Below are positions 17,516 through 25,308 of a stretch of DNA of 64,000 nucleotides, in pieces. Positions within the stretch are counted from its first letter, which is position 1; each line of letters begins with the position of its first letter. Origin of the DNA: Acidimicrobiales bacterium (GTDB lineage Bacteria > Actinomycetota > Acidimicrobiia > Acidimicrobiales > Aldehydirespiratoraceae); NCBI GenBank assembly GCA_033344915.1, contig JAWPML010000001.1:248001-312000 (forward strand), written 5' to 3'. Position numbers and translations under genes: made by a program. A model generated the notes under the pieces. That model had not been told where the DNA came from and did no database searches. It worked only from the letters and a program-made list of their open reading frames with translations.

Positions 17516-18808
17516 ATGTCCACCCCCACCACATCCCTGCGAGCAACCCGCGTCGGCTTCATCGTCGTGCTGTTCCTGTTGCTCACCGCCTGTCGACCCG
17601 GCACCGCCGACGACACCCAGCCCGCATCGGTCGAGACCGACGAGATCACGCTCACGTCACGCGACACGGCGCAACGTCAGCCCCGGCCCCGCTTCGTCAC
17701 CACCCAGATCCACTTCGCCGCCGCGGAGACCCGTGGCGACGACCCGTTCGTCGCCGATGCGGAGATCGTCGAGTGTCACCCCGAGGATCTCATCGCGTTC
17801 CTCGCCGATTCCCCGGCGATCGCGGCCGCCTGGGCCGACGCATCCGGCGTCGAGGTCGAGCGGATCGCCGAAACGATCCGGTCGTGGGAACCCACGGTCC
17901 TGACCGTCGACACCCGTGTCACGAACCATGCCTACCGCAGCGGTACCGCCCGCGGCTTCCAGGCGACGCTCGAGGCCGGCACCGCCGTGCTCGTCGACGA
18001 CGCCGGCGTTCCCCGAGTGCGCTGCGCCTGCGGCAACCCGCTGCTGCCGCCCCAGCCGGTCGGCGAGGAGACGCCGGAGGAGACGCCCACCCAGGTCCCG
18101 GTCACGACGACCACGACCGTGCCGACCCCGACCGTGCCGACCCAGCGCCCGACCGACTTCTGCACCACGTGGGATGCCGTGCGGCCGTCGATGGTCGGCG
18201 GTCCGTCGGCTCCCGGGCCGGAGGCCATGACCGAATACTTCCACCGCCTCGTCGACGGCTTCGATCAGCTCATCGCCGCAGCGACCGCCACGCCCGGTTT
18301 CCCGGCCGATGCCCTCACCGACCTCACGAACTACCGGAACGCGATCGCGGCGGCCGACCCGGCAAGCCCCGGTCCCGGCCCCGAGGACGCACTGCTCGGC
18401 GCTCGGGTGGAGGACTTCGTGACCGACTACTGCGGCGACGAGGACGCGGCGGACACCGCCGACGCCGATGACACCGTGGAGGCCGATGACACCGTGGACG
18501 CCGAGGACATCGACGAGCCGACACCGACCGACGGCAGCAGCGGCAACTGCGGCAGCATGCAGTTCGCTCTGCTCATCATGCTCGCCGAGGACCTCGGCAT
18601 CGACCACGCAGCGACGTCGCAGCCCTACATCGACGCCATGAATGCACTGGTCAACGGGTTCGATCCGGGCCCCGAGTTCGACGTGTCGGACCTCTCGATC
18701 ATGCTCGCCAACGAGGAGATCGGGTGCCAGGGAGCCCAGGCGATGCAGGCGCTCGTGATCGCCCACGGCTACGGGCCGCTCATCGACGGCACCGAGCTCG
18801 GCGCCTGA
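17516..18808 (+). CDS. DUF6777-like lipoprotein
   Basis: 430 residues from ATG 17516 (GAGGAGA upstream). The signal peptide is IVVLFLLLTAC, with the lipid-bearing Cys at about 26. The middle holds AGTAVLVDDAGVPRVRCACGNPL, which I recall from actinobacterial DUF6777 proteins (not checked here). A Thr/Pro linker follows, then two four-Cys-type helical parts (DFCTTWDAVRPSM... and GNCGSMQFALLIMLAEDLG) separated by an acidic repeat-like run (DTADADDTVEADDTVDAED). The FCT...AD helical module also occurs at the C-terminus of the next gene, so the two may share a ligand or partner. Confidence 0.78.
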   Translation: MSTPTTSLRATRVGFIVVLFLLLTACRPGTADDTQPASVETDEITLTSRDTAQRQPRPRFVTTQIHFAAAETRGDDPFVADAEIVECHPEDLIAFLADSPAIAAAWADASGVEVERIAETIRSWEPTVLTVDTRVTNHAYRSGTARGFQATLEAGTAVLVDDAGVPRVRCACGNPLLPPQPVGEETPEETPTQVPVTTTTTVPTPTVPTQRPTDFCTTWDAVRPSMVGGPSAPGPEAMTEYFHRLVDGFDQLIAAATATPGFPADALTDLTNYRNAIAAADPASPGPGPEDALLGARVEDFVTDYCGDEDAADTADADDTVEADDTVDAEDIDEPTPTDGSSGNCGSMQFALLIMLAEDLGIDHAATSQPYIDAMNALVNGFDPGPEFDVSDLSIMLANEEIGCQGAQAMQALVIAHGYGPLIDGTELGA

Positions 18809-18827
18809 TCGACCACCGAGCTCCAAC

Positions 18828-18868
18828 CCCCACCCTTGGTTCGGCCTCCGGGCCGCCGACGGGTGGGG
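18828..18868 (+). terminator. Possible terminator or leader hairpin before the fused sigma factor
   Basis: CCCCACCC (18828-18835) pairs perfectly with GGGTGGGG (18861-18868), with an inner GGCC/GGCC hairpin between them. There is no U tract. It lies between the lipoprotein stop and the sigma start at 18882, so it may end the first transcript or form part of the sigma leader. Confidence 0.4.
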
Positions 18869-18881
18869 TGAGGGCGTTCCC

Positions 18882-20237
18882 ATGACCGATTCCACCCCGA
18901 CCTCCACCCCGACCCAGCCGGACGATGCCGCGCTGGTGGCGACCATCCGAGACGGCGACCCGGCCGCCTGGGGTCCCGTCTTCGACCGCCATCGCGACCC
19001 GGTCTGGCGCCTCGCCCACGGGATCGTGCGAAGCCGGGCCGACGCCGAGGATGTGGTCCAGGCCACCTTCCTCAAGGCCGTCGAGTCGCTCGATCAGCTC
19101 CGCGATCCGAGCGCCCTGCGTCCGTGGTTGCTCTCGATCGCTCGCCGCCGGGCGCTCGACACGGTGCGTCGGGGTCGGGAGGTCGCCCACGACCCCGGTG
19201 ACGGCGACTGGGTCGATGCGGGATCGAGCGGCGCCCCGGACCTCGTGGAAGGAATCCGGCAGGATGAACTCAGCCGGCTCGTCACCGCCGCGTTCGACGG
19301 GCTCGAGCCGCGTGACCGGGCCGCCCTCGAACTCGCCGAGCGACAGGAACTGTCGGGCGAGGAGCTCGCGGAGGCGCTCGACGTCACCCGCGACAACGCC
19401 TATCAACTGCTCCACGCGGCGAGGGGTCGGTTCGAGGCCTCGGTGGCCTCGCTGGTGGTCGCTCGTCAGGGCCGGGCCGACTGCGAGGACCTGGATCTGC
19501 TGCTCGACGGTTGGAACGGGGAACTCACGCCGCTGCTTCGCAAGCGCGTGGCCCGCCACCTCAAGTCCTGCTCGACCTGCGCGGAGACCAAGCGACTTCG
19601 GGTCTCGCCTGCAGCCCTGCTGGCAACGCTCCCGATCGTGGCCATGTCGACGCTGGCCGTCGACCAGAGCCGGGCCGCAGCCATGGACGCGGCCATGAGC
19701 CCACCGACGGGAACCGCCCCGGCGCCGGCCGCGACGGGCGGTGTGTCGCTGGGCGCCAAGGTCGCGGCAGTGCTCGCGGTGCTGGCGATCGGCATCGGCA
19801 CCGCCCTCGTGCTCGCCGCGGAGGACACCGAGCCGCCGGCCGCCGCCGCTCGCGAGGTGCTGCCGGACCCGACGGTCGACGCCGTGCCGGTGACGGCGCC
19901 GACGACGACCACGACGATCGCGGCGGCGCCCACCACGACCAATGCGCCCGCCGACTTCTGCACCGTCGCCGACGAACTCATCGAGGTGGCCGCCGGCGGG
20001 CCGGAGACAGCTTCGCCGGAGGGCGTGGTCGCCTATGTGGAACTCGTCGACGAACATCTCCAGCGGCTCCTCCTCGCCGCGGGCGACGAGGCGTCACCCG
20101 AGATGGAGAAGTACGCGGCGGCCTACGGACAGCTCGTCGGTCTGTCCGCGGACGAAGTCGCCGCCGCCGGTGACGACGACGAACTGCGGGCTCTGCGCGA
20201 CGCGTTCGAGGACCAGCTCAGCGCCAAATGCCCCTGA
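18882..20237 (+). CDS. ECF sigma factor fused to zinc-finger, membrane helix and extracytoplasmic domain
   Basis: 451 residues. Residues 14-190 are a complete ECF sigma (region 2 DAEDVVQATFLKAVESL; region 4 LEPRDRAALELAERQELSGEELAEALDVTRDNAYQLLHAAR). Residues 200-235 carry C201 and then H226-x3-C230-x2-C233, the zinc-binding anti-sigma pattern. A membrane helix follows at about 290-313, then a Thr/Pro linker and an extracytoplasmic helical domain starting DFCTVADELIEVA. Sigma and anti-sigma are normally separate; here they form one chain, so release of the sigma part would need proteolysis or a conformational signal. The outer domain resembles parts of the upstream lipoprotein. The gene ends 3 bases before the convergent small membrane protein. 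Confidence 0.88.
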   Translation: MTDSTPTSTPTQPDDAALVATIRDGDPAAWGPVFDRHRDPVWRLAHGIVRSRADAEDVVQATFLKAVESLDQLRDPSALRPWLLSIARRRALDTVRRGREVAHDPGDGDWVDAGSSGAPDLVEGIRQDELSRLVTAAFDGLEPRDRAALELAERQELSGEELAEALDVTRDNAYQLLHAARGRFEASVASLVVARQGRADCEDLDLLLDGWNGELTPLLRKRVARHLKSCSTCAETKRLRVSPAALLATLPIVAMSTLAVDQSRAAAMDAAMSPPTGTAPAPAATGGVSLGAKVAAVLAVLAIGIGTALVLAAEDTEPPAAAAREVLPDPTVDAVPVTAPTTTTTIAAAPTTTNAPADFCTVADELIEVAAGGPETASPEGVVAYVELVDEHLQRLLLAAGDEASPEMEKYAAAYGQLVGLSADEVAAAGDDDELRALRDAFEDQLSAKCP

Positions 20238-20240
20238 GGG

Positions 20241-20534
20241 TCAGGTCTTCGCGTCGACGTCTTCGGCCGCGTCGTCGAGCACGATCGTGTCGGTCAGGTC
20301 GACGCCCTCGATCGGGTCGTCCGCCAGCACACCCTTCTCCTGCATCTTGGTCACGATCTTGTCCGTCACCATGTCGCGCGTGTCGGGGGGTACTCGGTCG
20401 GGGAAACGGTCGTTGATCCGATCGCGGGCCTCGCTCGCGGTCAGATCCTGCCAATCGGTGCGATCGGACGACCGCTTCTTGATGATCAGGGCGATGAGCC
20501 CGATGACGCCGACGGCGAGTAGCAGTTTCTTCAT
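20241..20534 (-). CDS. Small single-pass membrane protein (unknown)
   Basis: 97 residues: MKK, one N-terminal hydrophobic helix (LLLAVGVIGLIALII), KKR, then a soluble charged part (ASEARDRINDRFPDRVPPDTRDMVTDKIVTKMQEKG). GGAGG lies 7 bases before ATG 20534. The positive charges after the helix place the C-terminal part in the cytoplasm. It converges with the fused sigma gene. No family recognised. Confidence 0.75.
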   Translation of the reverse strand: MKKLLLAVGVIGLIALIIKKRSSDRTDWQDLTASEARDRINDRFPDRVPPDTRDMVTDKIVTKMQEKGVLADDPIEGVDLTDTIVLDDAAEDVDAKT

Positions 20535-20672
20535 GGGGGAACCTCCGGGTTGGTGTCCTCCAACCTAGGCGTCACCCAGTGGCCAAGAAAGGGGCAGAGG
20601 TCCCGTTCCCGAGCCGCCGCGCCTCCTCGGGGTGTGACACGATCAGGGACGCAGCCGAACAGGGAGACGACC

Positions 20673-21125
20673 ATGAGTGACGAGCGCGAGTACGAGCCGA
20701 GTACCTGGGACTGGGTGGCCGATCAGGTGGCCGCCTACGAGGCGTCGGGTGGCACCGAGGCGAACACGCTGATGGACACGGGCATCCCGATCATCGTGAC
20801 CACCATGGTCGGTCACAAGTCCGGCAAGATCCGCAAGGTGCCGCTGATGCGGGTCGAGCACGAGGGCGAGTACGCCCTGATCGCGTCGAAGGCCGGCATG
20901 CCGAGCCATCCGGGCTGGTACCACAACCTGGTCGGCGCCACCCACGTGCAGGTGCAGGACGGTCCCGAACCGCGCAACTACACCGTCCGCGAGGTCACCG
21001 GTGACGAGCGCGACGAGTGGTACGCGCGGGGCGTCGCCGTCTACCCGGACTATGCCGACTACGCGGTGTCGGCCGCCGAGCACGGGCGCACCATCCCGGT
21101 TTTCGTCGCCACACCCGCAGACTGA
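20673..21125 (+). CDS. F420-type nitroreductase-family (DDN-like) protein
   Basis: 150 residues from ATG 20673 (GGGAGA upstream). It has the compact split-barrel pattern of actinobacterial deazaflavin-dependent nitroreductases: IVTTMVGHKSGKIRKVPLMRVEHEGEYALIASKAG, then HPGWYHNLVG and the C-terminal IPVFVATP. The motif GxKSGKxRxxPLMxxxxxGxYxLIASxxG is characteristic. Such enzymes use F420H2 to reduce quinones or nitro compounds. Nearby menaquinone genes make a quinone substrate conceivable, but that is inference. Confidence 0.9.
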   Translation: MSDEREYEPSTWDWVADQVAAYEASGGTEANTLMDTGIPIIVTTMVGHKSGKIRKVPLMRVEHEGEYALIASKAGMPSHPGWYHNLVGATHVQVQDGPEPRNYTVREVTGDERDEWYARGVAVYPDYADYAVSAAEHGRTIPVFVATPAD

Positions 21126-21133
21126 GGCCGGCG

Positions 21134-22423
21134 ATGTCGAGATCCCTGACGTGGACGGCGCGGCTCGTCGCGCTCGCCCTGACGGCGGCGGCCTGCGGGT
21201 CCCACGGTTCGGACGTCGAGGAGGTCGTGGGGTCCTTCGCCGACCCTCCCACGGCGACCGGTGACGATCTCGCCGCCACCCCGACCTCCACGACGAGCTC
21301 GACGACGACAACGACAACGACCGCATCACCGTCCTCATCGACGAGCTCGACCACGCTCGCACCGACGACGACGGCGACCAGCGGGCCGACCGGAGCCGTC
21401 GGCGACCCGTTCGCGTACGACGCGCCGGCGGCCGTGCAGATGGACAGCTTCGGTGACGCCGACGATTCGGTCTGGAACGTCGTGGTGTCACCGCCGGCCG
21501 ATGTGACCGCCGCGGTGCTCGCCGCCAATCAGTTCAACGATCCGCCGCCCGACGGGGTCGTCTTCGCCGGGTTCCGCGTCGAAATGACACTGGCGTCGGC
21601 TGGGAAGGAACCGCTGTCTCCCTCGTTCAACTTCTCCTGGGAGATCCTCGGCGGCGCGACGGCGACGGCGTACGACGCCTTCACGGTCGAGCTGGAGGGC
21701 TTCGGCTGCGGGGTCACACCGGACGACTTCGACGACTTCAGCGAGGTCTTTGTCGGCGGCACGCTCGACGGGCTCGTCTGCATCCCACTGCCGAGCGAGG
21801 ACCTGAGCGATCCGGGCACGGCGGTCGCCGTCCACCACATCTCGGACAGTCGCACGGTGTTCGCGGCGGACGGGTCCCCCGGTGTTGCCGCGCCGGTGCC
21901 GGCGCCTCGCGACGACATCAACTCGGGGTCGGGCGACGGCACCCGCGTGGCCCCTCACCCGTACGGCGGGCCGGTCGAGATCACCCTGGACACGTTCGGC
22001 GACGCGGACGGGTCGGTCTGGTCCGTCCAGGTCGAACGGCCCGAGGACATCACCGACGCGGTCCTCGCCGACAACCAGTTCATCGAGCCGCCGCCCGCCG
22101 GCGTTCGCTACATCGGCTTCGAAGTGCGCATGCGCCTGCTCGAGGCGGGCAAGGAACCGCTCGCACCCGGCTTCAACTTCACCTGGGAACTGCTCGGGGG
22201 CGAGACGCGGGCCGTCTATCGGGCCGGCACGATCGAGACCGGGAACTTCGGCTGTGGGCCCGTGCCGCAGGAGTTCGACGACTTCACCGAGGTCTTCGTC
22301 GACGGGCTCCTCGAGGGGTGGGTCTGTGTGCCGCTCCCGGTCGGGGACGTCGACCACCCGTCGACCCAGGTGGCCATCCACCACAGCGCCGATTCACGGT
22401 CGATCTTCGGCGAGGTCGCCTGA
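21134..22423 (+). CDS. Lipoprotein with two tandem homologous domains (unknown function)
   Basis: 429 residues. The signal (VALALTAAAC) has its lipid Cys at about 21, followed by a Ser/Thr linker. Two copies of a roughly 150-residue domain follow. The first starts VQMDSFGDADDSVWNVVV, the second VEITLDTFGDADGSVWSVQV. Both contain AxxxANQF/ADNQF...PPxGV, AGKEPLxPxFNFxWE, GCG...DFDDFxEVFV and a closing VAxHHxxDSRxxF. The repeat pattern looks like an exported beta-sandwich ligand-binding module of the DUF4352 sort, but I cannot confirm that. It begins 8 bases after the F420-type gene and is probably co-transcribed with it. Confidence 0.8.
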   Translation: MSRSLTWTARLVALALTAAACGSHGSDVEEVVGSFADPPTATGDDLAATPTSTTSSTTTTTTTASPSSSTSSTTLAPTTTATSGPTGAVGDPFAYDAPAAVQMDSFGDADDSVWNVVVSPPADVTAAVLAANQFNDPPPDGVVFAGFRVEMTLASAGKEPLSPSFNFSWEILGGATATAYDAFTVELEGFGCGVTPDDFDDFSEVFVGGTLDGLVCIPLPSEDLSDPGTAVAVHHISDSRTVFAADGSPGVAAPVPAPRDDINSGSGDGTRVAPHPYGGPVEITLDTFGDADGSVWSVQVERPEDITDAVLADNQFIEPPPAGVRYIGFEVRMRLLEAGKEPLAPGFNFTWELLGGETRAVYRAGTIETGNFGCGPVPQEFDDFTEVFVDGLLEGWVCVPLPVGDVDHPSTQVAIHHSADSRSIFGEVA

Positions 22424-22449
22424 GCGGCGACCCGGCCGAGCCGGCCGTG

Positions 22450-23307
22450 TCAGTTGATCGCGGCTTCGAGCTCGGCGACCGCGAACGTGACGGCCGTCGT
22501 CAACGCGACCTCACCCCAGACCTCCCAGCCGGTGGGATCCTGATCGGTCTGTTGCCAGATCGTCCAGATGACGGTCGCGGATCCGGGGAACGGACCGGCG
22601 GCCGCGGACTCGAAGGTGTACGCACACTCGGTTGTCTGCCGCTCGCCCCGGTCGGGTTGCCAGACGGCCGTGGCATCCCCGACGCAGACGTGCCGATCAC
22701 CGTTCCCGAGGTCCCACACGACGTGACGGAACACCGGCCGCACCGTGGCCCACACGGGGCCGGCCTGGGCGGAGACGGCGTCGTAGTCGAGGCGGTTCGT
22801 GACCGCGAGCCAGGTCGGCACGCCGACGACATGGTGCGTCGCGGGCGCCGTCGCGATCACCGGCGACTCGAACGCGATGTGCTCGACGGCATACGCCGCA
22901 ACGGTCTGCGTGGTGATCGCCGGGCCGGGTTGCGCGGCGGTCGGGTCGTGGACGACGACGACCGGATAGGTCGGATCGTACGGTTCCAGATACGGATGAT
23001 TCCCATGCTCCCAGCAGGACCACAGGTACGACTGCCCGACAACGGGGTCGGCGAGCACGAAGTCGATCACCTGGAGGCCGCCGAGATCCACGGCGAAGTA
23101 CGCGCACCGAAGTCGGGGACCGTCGTACGGCGTGCCGGGACCGGTCGTGACCTCGATCCCGCCCGGGTAGGACGCATGGACCGTCAGGACGTGGTCGTCG
23201 AGATCGACGCCGGTGCCGCCGAGTTCGGTCTCCTGGGCGCCGACCCTGGGGGTGACGGCGAGCACCAGGAGACAGCATGCGACCGTGACGAGTGGGTGCG
23301 AGGTCAT
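22450..23307 (-). CDS. Secreted protein with signal peptide (unknown function)
   Basis: 285 residues from ATG 23307. The signal peptide (LVTVACCLLVLAVTPRVGA) has a likely cleavage after GAQ. The mature part is beta-rich and contains six scattered Cys (RCAYF, WSCWEHG, HVCVGD, TECAYTF), suggesting disulfide bonds and an exported life. An unusually AT-rich stretch upstream (23308-23370) probably carries its promoter, back-to-back with that of the sigma-like gene at 23431. No family recognised. Confidence 0.75.
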   Translation of the reverse strand: MTSHPLVTVACCLLVLAVTPRVGAQETELGGTGVDLDDHVLTVHASYPGGIEVTTGPGTPYDGPRLRCAYFAVDLGGLQVIDFVLADPVVGQSYLWSCWEHGNHPYLEPYDPTYPVVVVHDPTAAQPGPAITTQTVAAYAVEHIAFESPVIATAPATHHVVGVPTWLAVTNRLDYDAVSAQAGPVWATVRPVFRHVVWDLGNGDRHVCVGDATAVWQPDRGERQTTECAYTFESAAAGPFPGSATVIWTIWQQTDQDPTGWEVWGEVALTTAVTFAVAELEAAIN

Positions 23308-23430
23308 GTGACAGAAACTAGATGAAATCCATTGAAAAGCAAGGAAAGCTCGATAGGGCGGACCATGGCTCGACCCGCCCAGGTCCGAGAAATAGGTCAA
23401 CTGGCCCACGAAGCGTGACGAAGGAGCGCC
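23308..23430. promoter_or_regulatory. Divergent promoter region, locally AT-rich
   Basis: 123 bases between divergent genes. About 23312-23356 is markedly richer in A and T than its surroundings. On the minus strand TTGCTT and TAGTTT stand 16 bases apart upstream of the secreted-protein gene. No convincing -10/-35 pair is seen for the plus-strand gene, which may use an ECF promoter. Confidence 0.35.
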
Positions 23431-23883
23431 ATGCCGCTCGTGCTCGCCGTGGAGGATCCGTCCGTTGCCGGCGCGCGCGCCGGGGACGCCTTGGCGTGGG
23501 CCGATCTGTACGAGCGGTTCCAGCCGGTCCTCGTGCGCTATCTCGAAGTCGTGGCCCCCGACGACGTGCAGGACATGGACTCCGTCTGGGAACGGGCCGG
23601 CCGAGCCCTGGCGGGTCAGCCCGAGGGGGTGGACCCCCTCGTCTGGCTTCTCCGGGTGGCCCGGGATGGTCGGGTCCTCTGTCCGTCGCCTGACGACGCC
23701 GACGATCCGACGATCAAGTGCATCCGTCGTCTCCGCCCCCTGGAGATGGATGTCATCGCGCTACGCGTGATCGCCTCGCTCTCCGACGAGGACGTGGCCG
23801 TCGTGACCGGTCGACCGATCGAGCGCATACGCATGGCGGGGCACCTCGCGGTCGCGAAGCTCATCGATGAAGGAGCCGCATGA
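23431..23883 (+). CDS. Short, divergent ECF sigma-like protein
   Basis: 150 residues from ATG 23431 (GAAGGAG upstream). Two helical parts correspond to sigma region 2 (WADLYERFQPVLVRYLEVVAPDDVQDMDSVWERAGRAL...PLVWLLRVAR) and region 4 (RRLRPLEMDVIALRVIASLSDEDVAVVTGRPIERIRM). The linker is short, and the basic DNA-contacting part of region 2 (usually RRRxxD) is missing, so it is a degenerate member that may bind polymerase or DNA poorly. It overlaps the next gene by four bases (ATGA), forming the first of two tandem sigma/partner modules. Confidence 0.7.
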   Translation: MPLVLAVEDPSVAGARAGDALAWADLYERFQPVLVRYLEVVAPDDVQDMDSVWERAGRALAGQPEGVDPLVWLLRVARDGRVLCPSPDDADDPTIKCIRRLRPLEMDVIALRVIASLSDEDVAVVTGRPIERIRMAGHLAVAKLIDEGAA

Positions 23884-24698
23884 CGGCCAGCCCGTATTCC
23901 GACGCGGCGTCGATCCTCGACGCAGCCGCAGCCGGCGAACGTGCGCTCGGCTTCGAGGCCGTCGGCGACCTGCTCATCGATCTTGGTCGGACCACCCCGG
24001 TCACCAACGGCGAGGCGATGCGGAGTTCGGCGGTCGCCGCCGCGGCCGCAGCGTCCGCGCCGGGTGCCATTGCGGGGATCACGGCGTTCGCCAAGCCGCT
24101 GGTGGTCATGCTCGGCCTCAGCGTTCTCGCGTTCGCGATCGGGATCTCGTTGCGCTCGCCGGGCGGGGCGGGGACCATCACGGTTCGTCCCGCGGCCGCC
24201 GACCGGGTCGGCGTGGAGCGGGTCGTCGACCCGTCTTCGACCGACCCCGGAGGGGCCGCGGTCGCCGCCGAGGTCGACGCTGCGGTGGAGCCCGATGCGT
24301 CCCGCGATGGCTCGTCGATCGAGTCGCCGGATCCGGGCTCGAACGATGCGCCGACGCCGCCCTCGGCCACCGCAGCAACCGGCCCACCGGCGACCGCGGC
24401 CCCCACGACCGACGCCCCCACGACCGCGGCCCCCACGACCGACGCCCCCACGACCGCGGCCCCCACGACCGACGCCCCCACGACCGCGGCGCCGACGACG
24501 GCGCCGGAACCGGTCGACACGACTTCATCCACCAGCACGACGACGGTGGCACCGACGACCACCGTGCCGACGACCACGTCCGAGGCTCATGGGAACAACG
24601 GCAACGGCAACGGCAACGGCGTCGGCAACGGCAAGGGCAACCAGGGGAGCGGCAACGGAAATGGTGGCAACGGGAACGGAGAACCGCCCGGTGAGTGA
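23880..24698 (+). CDS. Membrane anti-sigma-like partner with TTDAP repeats and Asn-Gly tail
   Basis: 272 residues. N-terminal cytoplasmic helices (about 1-60), a membrane helix (PLVVMLGLSVLAFAIGISL, about 70-90), an Asp/Glu/Ser linker, then TTAAPTTDAP units repeated three times and a final Asn-Gly run (NGNGNGNG) ending GEPPGE. There is no zinc motif. Its start overlaps the sigma-like gene, and its stop overlaps the next sigma gene by 8 bases (GTGAGTGA), so three genes are translationally coupled. Anti-sigma function is inferred from topology and coupling. Confidence 0.72.
   Translation: MTASPYSDAASILDAAAAGERALGFEAVGDLLIDLGRTTPVTNGEAMRSSAVAAAAAASAPGAIAGITAFAKPLVVMLGLSVLAFAIGISLRSPGGAGTITVRPAAADRVGVERVVDPSSTDPGGAAVAAEVDAAVEPDASRDGSSIESPDPGSNDAPTPPSATAATGPPATAAPTTDAPTTAAPTTDAPTTAAPTTDAPTTAAPTTAPEPVDTTSSTSTTTVAPTTTVPTTTSEAHGNNGNGNGNGVGNGKGNQGSGNGNGGNGNGEPPGE
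24391..24490 (+). repeat. 30-bp coding tandem repeat (TTAAPTTDAP)
   Basis: Three perfect 30-bp copies start at 24391, 24421 and 24451, plus a partial copy. They encode an extracytoplasmic Thr/Ala/Pro stalk. Confidence 0.9.
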
Positions 24699-25278
24699 CG
24701 TCCGCCCGTCTTCGGCCCCGACCCGCGTCATCCACGACGCCCAACGGGGCGATCAGGCAGCCTTCGACACGATCTTCCGGATCCATCAACCCGGCCTGCT
24801 GCGGTATCTGCGCGCGGTCGCTCCGGACCTCGCGGCCGACGTCGCGTCGGCGACCTGGGAGTCTGTGGCCCGGTCACTCCACCGATTCTCGGGCGACGGC
24901 GACGACCTGCGCGCCTGGTTGTTCACGATCGCTCGCCGTCGCCTCACCGACGAGGTGCGCCGCGCGAGCCGGCGGCCACTACGGGTCGCGAGCCCGCCGG
25001 AGGATGTCGACGAGCGGACTGCTGCCGACGCGGCCTGGGGCGAACCGGATTGGGCGGAGGCGGTGTTGCGGAAGATCCCGACCCGCCAGGCCGACGCAGT
25101 CGCCCTCCGGGTCATCGGCGGCCTGTCCGTGGCCGAGACCGCGGACCTTCTCGGCGTGACCCAGCAGAACGTGCGGGTCCTCTGCCATCGGGGGCTCGGC
25201 GCGATCGCCGAGGTCCTCGGCGTGGACCGGGCGGGCACGCGCTCGGAGAACGCCGAAACTCTTCTCTCCGTCGTGTAA
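24691..25278 (+). CDS. ECF-type RNA polymerase sigma factor
   Basis: 195 residues from GTG 24691, inside the end of the preceding gene. Region 2 is intact (AAFDTIFRIHQPGLLRYLRAVAPDLAADVASATWESVARSLHRF...LRAWLFTIARRRLTDEVRRASRR), as is region 4 (IPTRQADAVALRVIGGLSVAETADLLGVTQQNVRVLCHRGLGAI). It is clearly related to the shorter neighbour at 23431 (shared RYLxVVAPD/RYLRAVAPD and VIALRVI/AVALRVI), which suggests a local duplication in which one copy decayed. The next gene, 30 bases on, is its presumed partner. Confidence 0.9.
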   Translation: MSDVRPSSAPTRVIHDAQRGDQAAFDTIFRIHQPGLLRYLRAVAPDLAADVASATWESVARSLHRFSGDGDDLRAWLFTIARRRLTDEVRRASRRPLRVASPPEDVDERTAADAAWGEPDWAEAVLRKIPTRQADAVALRVIGGLSVAETADLLGVTQQNVRVLCHRGLGAIAEVLGVDRAGTRSENAETLLSVV

Positions 25279-25308
25279 CGCCCGAGCGGGCGCGAACGAT
25301 CTCCAAGC

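Noticed and set aside
24391-24490. 30-bp repeats resembling a small CRISPR array
   Set aside because: Units are contiguous and in frame (TTAAPTTDAP); no spacers and no cas genes.
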